Below are positions 60,137-64,000 of a stretch of DNA of 64,000 nucleotides, piece after piece. The DNA comes from Chthoniobacterales bacterium. GTDB taxonomy: Bacteria; Verrucomicrobiota; Verrucomicrobiia; Chthoniobacterales; UBA10450. Positions within the stretch are counted from its first letter, which is position 1. Each line of letters begins with the position of its first letter. The position numbers and the translations under genes were made by a program. Where the stretch lies: contig DATENU010000011.1 of NCBI GenBank assembly GCA_035274845.1, positions 284,578-348,577 of the forward strand, read 5' to 3'. The notes beneath the pieces were generated by a model that saw nothing but the letters and a program-made list of their open reading frames with translations, had not been told where the DNA came from and searched no databases.

Positions 60137-61117
60137 ATGCCTGCTGTTTCCATGGGAGAAATCGTCGATGTGGTCGGTGGCCAGTTCGCTGGTCCGCGCG
60201 ATCAATCCATCGCATCGGTAGCGCCGCTGGCCTCGGCTGCGGCGGACCAGCTTAGCTTTCTCAGCAATCGCAAATACGCCGCCGAACTCGCCGCCACCAA
60301 GGCTGGCGCCATTCTCGTTCCTCGAAAACTCGAAGGTGACGATCCTCGCTGGATTAGGGTGGATGATCCGTATTTCGCTTTCGCGAAAGTCATGACGCGC
60401 TGGTTCTCGAACCGCCCGGTGCCCGCAGGAATTTCGTCCAGAGCCGTCGTCGCTTCATCCGCGAAGCTCGGCGAGAATGTCACCCTCGGTCATTTCGCCG
60501 TCATCGGTGACGACGTCGTGATCGGAAACAATGTCACCATTTTTCACGGTGTTTCCATTGAGGCGGGCTCCGTGATTGGTGACGACTGCATTATTTATCC
60601 GAACGTCGTCATCTATGACGGCACGCGCATCGGCCGGCGTTGCATCATTCACGCCGGTGTCGTCATCGGGTCGGACGGCTATGGCTTCGCCATGCACGAG
60701 GGGAGACATCACAAGATTCCGCAGATCGGGATTGTTCGAATCGAGGACGACGTCGAGATCGGTTCCGGCACGACCATCGACCGCGCCGCCCTGGGCGAAA
60801 CCGTCATAGGCGAGGGGACCAAGATCGACAACCTGGTCCAGATCGGCCACAACGTGAAGGTCGGGAAGCATTGCCTCCTCGTCTCGCAAGTCGGCATTGC
60901 GGGTTCCACCGAGCTGGGCGACCACGTTTTCGTCGCGGGTCAAAGCGGCTTTTCCGGCCACCTCAAGATTGGCCATCGGGTTCAGGTCGCCGCCAAGAGC
61001 GCGGTGCTGGCCGATGTGCCCGACGACACCAAAGTCATGGGCTCGCCGGCAATGCCCTTCACCGAATTTGCCCGGCGCCACGCCGCCGTAAAAAAGCTGG
61101 CGCGGAAAAGCAAGTAA
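60137..61117 (+). CDS. lpxD: UDP-3-O-acylglucosamine N-acyltransferase
   Basis: 326 residues. The N-terminal uridine-binding domain (about 1-100) includes DQSIASVAPLASAAADQLSFLSNRKY. The left-handed beta helix is made of hexapeptide repeats (GENVTLGHFAVIGDDVVIGNNVTI), including HAGVVIGSDGYGFAMHEG and catalytic His in LVQIGHNVKVGKH. It adds the second fatty acid in lipid A synthesis, direct evidence that the organism makes lipopolysaccharide. No other lpx gene is nearby. Confidence 0.95.
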   Translation: MPAVSMGEIVDVVGGQFAGPRDQSIASVAPLASAAADQLSFLSNRKYAAELAATKAGAILVPRKLEGDDPRWIRVDDPYFAFAKVMTRWFSNRPVPAGISSRAVVASSAKLGENVTLGHFAVIGDDVVIGNNVTIFHGVSIEAGSVIGDDCIIYPNVVIYDGTRIGRRCIIHAGVVIGSDGYGFAMHEGRHHKIPQIGIVRIEDDVEIGSGTTIDRAALGETVIGEGTKIDNLVQIGHNVKVGKHCLLVSQVGIAGSTELGDHVFVAGQSGFSGHLKIGHRVQVAAKSAVLADVPDDTKVMGSPAMPFTEFARRHAAVKKLARKSK

Positions 61118-61186
61118 GTCGCTCTTCCAATGTGGAAGGCGCCTTTGGGTGGCACCCGGTCGGGGCGCAAAGCCCCTCCGACATTT

Positions 61187-62011
61187 TCAGACTTTGCCTG
61201 CCTTGACCGTTAACGGCCAAACCACGCGCCGCGGTTCGTCTCCCCAAGCCCTCCGCAATTCTTCCTCGACGTCTTCCAAGGGGTCGCGCTTCTCAGTCGC
61301 CAAGAACCGCTGTGTCGCCGACCACGTTCTGAGATAGCCAAGCAGATGCACAAAGCTCCATTCCGCTCTCATTTCAAACCAGGGCGGCGCAATCTGCTCA
61401 AACCCAAACGGCAGATCTTCGAACTTCTCGACCAGCCCTCGTTCCGCCGGCCAATACGGTCCAACGACTTTGGAATAATAATGATTCACCACCGCGTCGA
61501 TCGCCGGCGAGACCGTGGCCAGCTTGTAGGCCCACGCCACCACGATTCCTCCCGGCTTCAACACTCGCCACGCTTCAGTCTCAAATCTTTCCAGATCGAA
61601 CCAGTGCAAAGCCTGCGCGACCGTAACCAAATCGACGCTCTGCGATTCAAGCCCGCTCGCCTCCGCCGTCGCCACGCGATATTCCACTCGAAGATGTCGC
61701 TCGGCATTGGCAATCTGTGTCTCGCTCGCGTCCGTAGCGATGACTCGCTCGAAAACCTCCGCCAGCTCAACCGCCGCCTGTCCGTTTCCCGTCGCGCAAT
61801 CCCAGGCTACTTCCCTGGCCGCCGCAATCGCCCCCAGCCACCGAAACAACTCCTTCGGATACCGCGGCCGAAACCGGGCGTAATCCGCCGCCTGCTTCGA
61901 AAAGTGATCTTTGAATTCGAAGTTGGACGTTGGGCGTTCGACGTTGGACGTTTTCTTATTCTCCCTTCGGCGCGGCCATCGTCCTAACCCCGACCCGCGC
62001 GAGGTATTCAT
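61187..62011 (-). CDS. SAM-dependent methyltransferase with repeat-derived N-terminus
   Basis: 274 residues from the ATG at 62011. The family-like part starts at FKDHFSKQAADYARFRPRYP (after residue 35 or so), then EVAWDCATGNGQAAVELAEV (motif I), VATDASETQIANAE, and LVTVAQALHWFDLERFETEAWRVLKPGG. The first 35 residues are read from the end of the ferritin gene and from a short repeat (61919-61953), giving the odd TSNVERPTSNFEF. No ATG, GTG or TTG lies between that repeat and the domain, so either the repeat is translated or an unusual start is used. Substrate unknown. Confidence 0.78.
   Translation of the reverse strand: MNTSRGSGLGRWPRRRENKKTSNVERPTSNFEFKDHFSKQAADYARFRPRYPKELFRWLGAIAAAREVAWDCATGNGQAAVELAEVFERVIATDASETQIANAERHLRVEYRVATAEASGLESQSVDLVTVAQALHWFDLERFETEAWRVLKPGGIVVAWAYKLATVSPAIDAVVNHYYSKVVGPYWPAERGLVEKFEDLPFGFEQIAPPWFEMRAEWSFVHLLGYLRTWSATQRFLATEKRDPLEDVEEELRRAWGDEPRRVVWPLTVKAGKV
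61919..61953. repeat. tandem CGTTGGACGTT-type repeat
   Basis: Three near copies of GACGTTGGACGTT-like words lie between the ferritin stop and the methyltransferase domain. On the minus strand they are translated as SNVERPTSN, a pattern I believe to be a common artefact of such repeats in predicted proteins of this group. Confidence 0.65.
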
Positions 62012-62468
62012 CCGCCTGCAAGAGATTGCTTCCCGCCCGCTGCACAATCTTCAAGAGATTATCCATCGACGAAACCTCCTCGAGCTGCTCCGTCAGGAAC
62101 CACTGGAGAAAATTGATCGTGATGTAATCGTTCTCCGCCCGCGCCAGCTCGACCAGCGCATTGATCTGGTGCGTCACCTTGACCTCCTGGTCGAGCGAAA
62201 GCTTTACCGCCTGCTCCGGATTTTTGAATTTCGACTCCGGCGCATCGATCGCCGGAATCACCACATGCCCACCGGCATCAACGACGTATTTAATGAAGCG
62301 CAGCGCATGTTCCTTCTCCTCCTCCGCCTGCTGGAAAAAATGGGTCGACAACTGCGGCAATGCCTCCTCCGCGAAATGCGCCGCTATCGCGTAATACTGC
62401 ATCGAGGCGCTGAATTCGTACCCGATCTGTTCGTTGATCGCCTTGATGACTTTTTTACTTGTGAGCAT
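61956..62468 (-). CDS. ferritin
   Basis: 170 residues. It is a four-helix ferritin with ferroxidase residues in NEQIGYEFSASMQYYAIAAHF (Glu and Tyr), QQAEEEKEHALRFIKYVVDAGG (Glu, Glu, His) and the helix C/D part LSLDQEVKVTHQINALVELARAENDYITINFLQWFLTEQLEE. It resembles bacterial non-haem FtnA-type ferritin rather than bacterioferritin, since no haem-binding Met is evident. It stores iron and removes ferrous iron in the cytoplasm. Confidence 0.92.
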   Translation of the reverse strand: MLTSKKVIKAINEQIGYEFSASMQYYAIAAHFAEEALPQLSTHFFQQAEEEKEHALRFIKYVVDAGGHVVIPAIDAPESKFKNPEQAVKLSLDQEVKVTHQINALVELARAENDYITINFLQWFLTEQLEEVSSMDNLLKIVQRAGSNLLQADEYLARVGVRTMAAPKGE

Positions 62469-62561
62469 GAGCGGCCTTTCGTGAGTTGACGTTATTTCTT
62501 TAGTGCAGATGAGAGCGGAATCAATCCGGAGTAGGGCTAAAATTCATCCACCACGAATCAC

Positions 62562-63294
62562 TTAGGTCGGACGAGAATCTTTTCTGAGGACGAAAATGTT
62601 CTCGTTTACCACCGAAACGGCGGCTTCGACCGAAAACGGGGCCATCTCTGCAGCAGCCTCGAGCAGAGCCTCAAACCCGTTTCGCGTCCAAGCGTGAAAG
62701 TGAATGTCGAGCTCCTGCCAGCGCCTAGCTCCCTCCTCCACCTGCCACTGGATTTCAGCCTCCGAATAGTGTTCGCCTGTAAGATAGGATGCACAAAACG
62801 GAGATGTTCTTCGTAGGCGGACCGAGTGGTGCCGGCTCCGCCGTCCGCAAAATCGGCCCGGATATGATCGAGAGTCGTTTCGGGACGATTGCGGTCAAAA
62901 ATGAAATGCATATCCGGCACGATCAGAATGTGAACTCCGTGGGGTTTCAAGACCCGGATCGCGTTGACGATTGAACCCATGGGGTCCCTGAGGTGTTCGA
63001 TGACGTGCGCTGATATGACGAAGTCGAGGCTGTTCGGCTCCGCCTCGGCGAATATTTGCGCGTTGATGTGGACGCCGATGGCACCGGGAAGGGACGCACT
63101 CCTGCGCCGACTTCGATGCCCCGGCCGGTCAGATATGAGGCGCCGATCGCCGTCCGAACCCGCAGGATTTCGGCGACGTCGCTCGGTAACTCGGTCGAAC
63201 TCGAACATTCAGGCGCGGGGCTGGGGGAGTGGAATGCGAGCGGTTCAAACGCTGGGGCGGGGCGGCACGCGCCAGCGGGGTCATGAGTTGTCAT
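62562..63294 (-). pseudogene. class I methyltransferase gene broken by two frameshifts
   Basis: Three frames on the minus strand carry successive parts of one protein. First comes LPSDVAEILRVRTAIGASYL and GRGIEVGAGVRPFPVP (from 63294 to about 63085). Then, shifted, VISAHVIEHLRDPMGSIVNA and VLKPHGVHILIVPDMHFIFD (to about 62785). Then, shifted again, GEHYSEAEIQWQVEEGARRW and HFHAWTRNGFEALLEAAAEM, to the TAA at 62562-62564. Together they would make one full methyltransferase of about 240 residues. Either the gene is dead or the sequence has two indel errors. Confidence 0.85.
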
Positions 63295-63372
63295 TTCTTT
63301 TCCGGCGAGGATTTAGGAATCAGTGTCCATCGGTCAGAGGAGACGTTATTTGAGATCAAGGAGGTCGCCAAA

Positions 63373-63412
63373 GCGAAACGCCCGGCACATTTTCACATGC
63401 CGGGCGCTTCGT
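63373..63412 (-). terminator. hairpin downstream of 5S rRNA
   Basis: On the minus strand, right after the 5S 3' end, a long stem (GCGCCCGGCA / TGCCGGGCGT), extended by CGAA/TTCG, closes a short A-rich loop and is followed by a weakly T-rich stretch. It probably ends the rRNA operon. Confidence 0.7.
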
Positions 63413-63414
63413 TC

Positions 63415-63526
63415 TGGCGACGTCCTACTCTCGCACAACCTGTCGTCGCACTACCATCGGGGCTGCAGCGTTTCACTTCCGTGTTCGGAATGGGAACGGG
63501 TGGGTCCACTGCGCTAGGGTCACCAG
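63415..63526 (-). rRNA. rrf: 5S ribosomal RNA
   Basis: About 112 bases. The minus strand starts TCTGGTGACCCTAGCGCAGT and contains the loop CCCGTTCCCATTCCGAACAC and the 3' part GAGAGTAGGACGTCGCCA. The two ends pair, as in 5S. It lies downstream of the 23S gene on the same strand, the usual 23S-5S order. Confidence 0.95.
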
Positions 63527-63540
63527 AAGGCTGACGCCTT

Positions 63541-63690
63541 CGATTGCAGATTGAAGATTTTAGATTGCAGATTGTTCTGCAATCCTCCTCAACGTTGCGT
63601 CAGAGTTTCTGGCGATCGTCGTCGTTAATCTGTCTAAAGAACCAATTTCAAATCTGCAATCTGAGATCTGAAATCTGCATTTCACCGATT
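63541..63690. repeat. word-permuted inverted repeat in the 23S-5S spacer
   Basis: Left arm 63541-63575 (GATTGCAGATTGAAGATTTT, AGATTGCAGATT). Right arm about 63648-63690 (TTTCAAATCTGCAATCTGAG, ATCTGAAATCTGC), inverted and permuted. It would form a long imperfect hairpin in the rRNA precursor. Nothing else, and no tRNA, is seen in the 63527-63807 spacer. Confidence 0.6.
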
Positions 63691-63807
63691 CTCTGAAATC
63701 TACATACAGGAAGCTTTCCAACTTCAAGGCTTCGTTTTATTAATTTTTAGAAGTCATTCCTCTCTGTTGGCCGCTCCGCCTTGCGGCGGAACGGGGTAAC
63801 AGAAAAG

Positions 63808-64000
<193 letters not shown>

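Overview
The window comes from a GC-rich, diderm bacterium, most likely a Verrucomicrobiota (soil Spartobacteria/Chthoniobacter-like) chromosome. The outer membrane is implied by lpxD, an Mla-type lipid transport operon (permease, ATPase, MCE protein), lipoproteins and a secretin. The lineage is suggested by three things: a PilM/N - Amuc_1100-like - Amuc_1099-like - secretin cluster laid out as in Akkermansia; a GreA domain carried on a very large N-terminal extension, as in chlamydiae; and exported proteins that end in a repeated domain I associate with Verrucomicrobia. There are no transposases, phage genes, CRISPR arrays or tRNAs. The accessory signal lies in intergenic repeats and in unusual exported proteins.

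Layout. 1-4.6 kb: end of a class IV aminotransferase, then mcsA-mcsB-clpC (arginine-phosphate protein quality control). 4.7-10 kb: xerC/D-like recombinase and a lipoprotein on the minus strand, then mlaE-mlaF-mlaD and a PIN/TRAM membrane protein. 10-23 kb: methyltransferases, trpS, an exported repeat-domain protein with a TonB-C protein, a membrane TIR protein, several exported or lipoprotein hypotheticals and an RDD protein. 23-25.8 kb: UDP-glucuronate decarboxylase-type enzyme, two small exported proteins, and a relic of the 3' end of that enzyme. 26-32.4 kb: the type IV pilus-like/secretin operon. 32.5-37.4 kb: two large exported proteins, one with a degenerate zincin motif, both ending in the repeated domain pair. 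37.4-46.6 kb: coaE relic, JmjC-type cupin, coaE, rho, rnd, a metallo-beta-lactamase, a LysM lipoprotein, a MoeB-rhodanese protein, the SRP RNA and rpmI. 46.7-52.5 kb: ndh, a panE-like gene, ybeY, clpS with its DUF2017 partner, and an ECF sigma/anti-sigma pair. 52.6-62.5 kb: trehalose synthase-maltokinase fusion, large GreA protein, HerA-like ATPase, lpxD, a methyltransferase and ferritin. 62.5-64 kb: a frameshifted methyltransferase, then the 5S and the 3' end of the 23S rRNA, both on the minus strand.

How it fits together. McsA/McsB/ClpC and ClpS/DUF2017 supply two routes for delivering proteins to a Clp protease whose clpP is outside the window. The Mla operon and lpxD maintain the outer membrane. 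The secretin operon builds an envelope machine, and the exported proteins encoded just downstream are candidate clients. The most unusual features are: (i) a tandem pair of roughly 125-residue domains closing three otherwise unrelated exported proteins; (ii) intergenic hairpin elements with 26-bp perfect inverted arms whose sequence differs from copy to copy while the geometry is kept; and (iii) two places where a gene is flanked by a decayed fragment of its intact neighbour.
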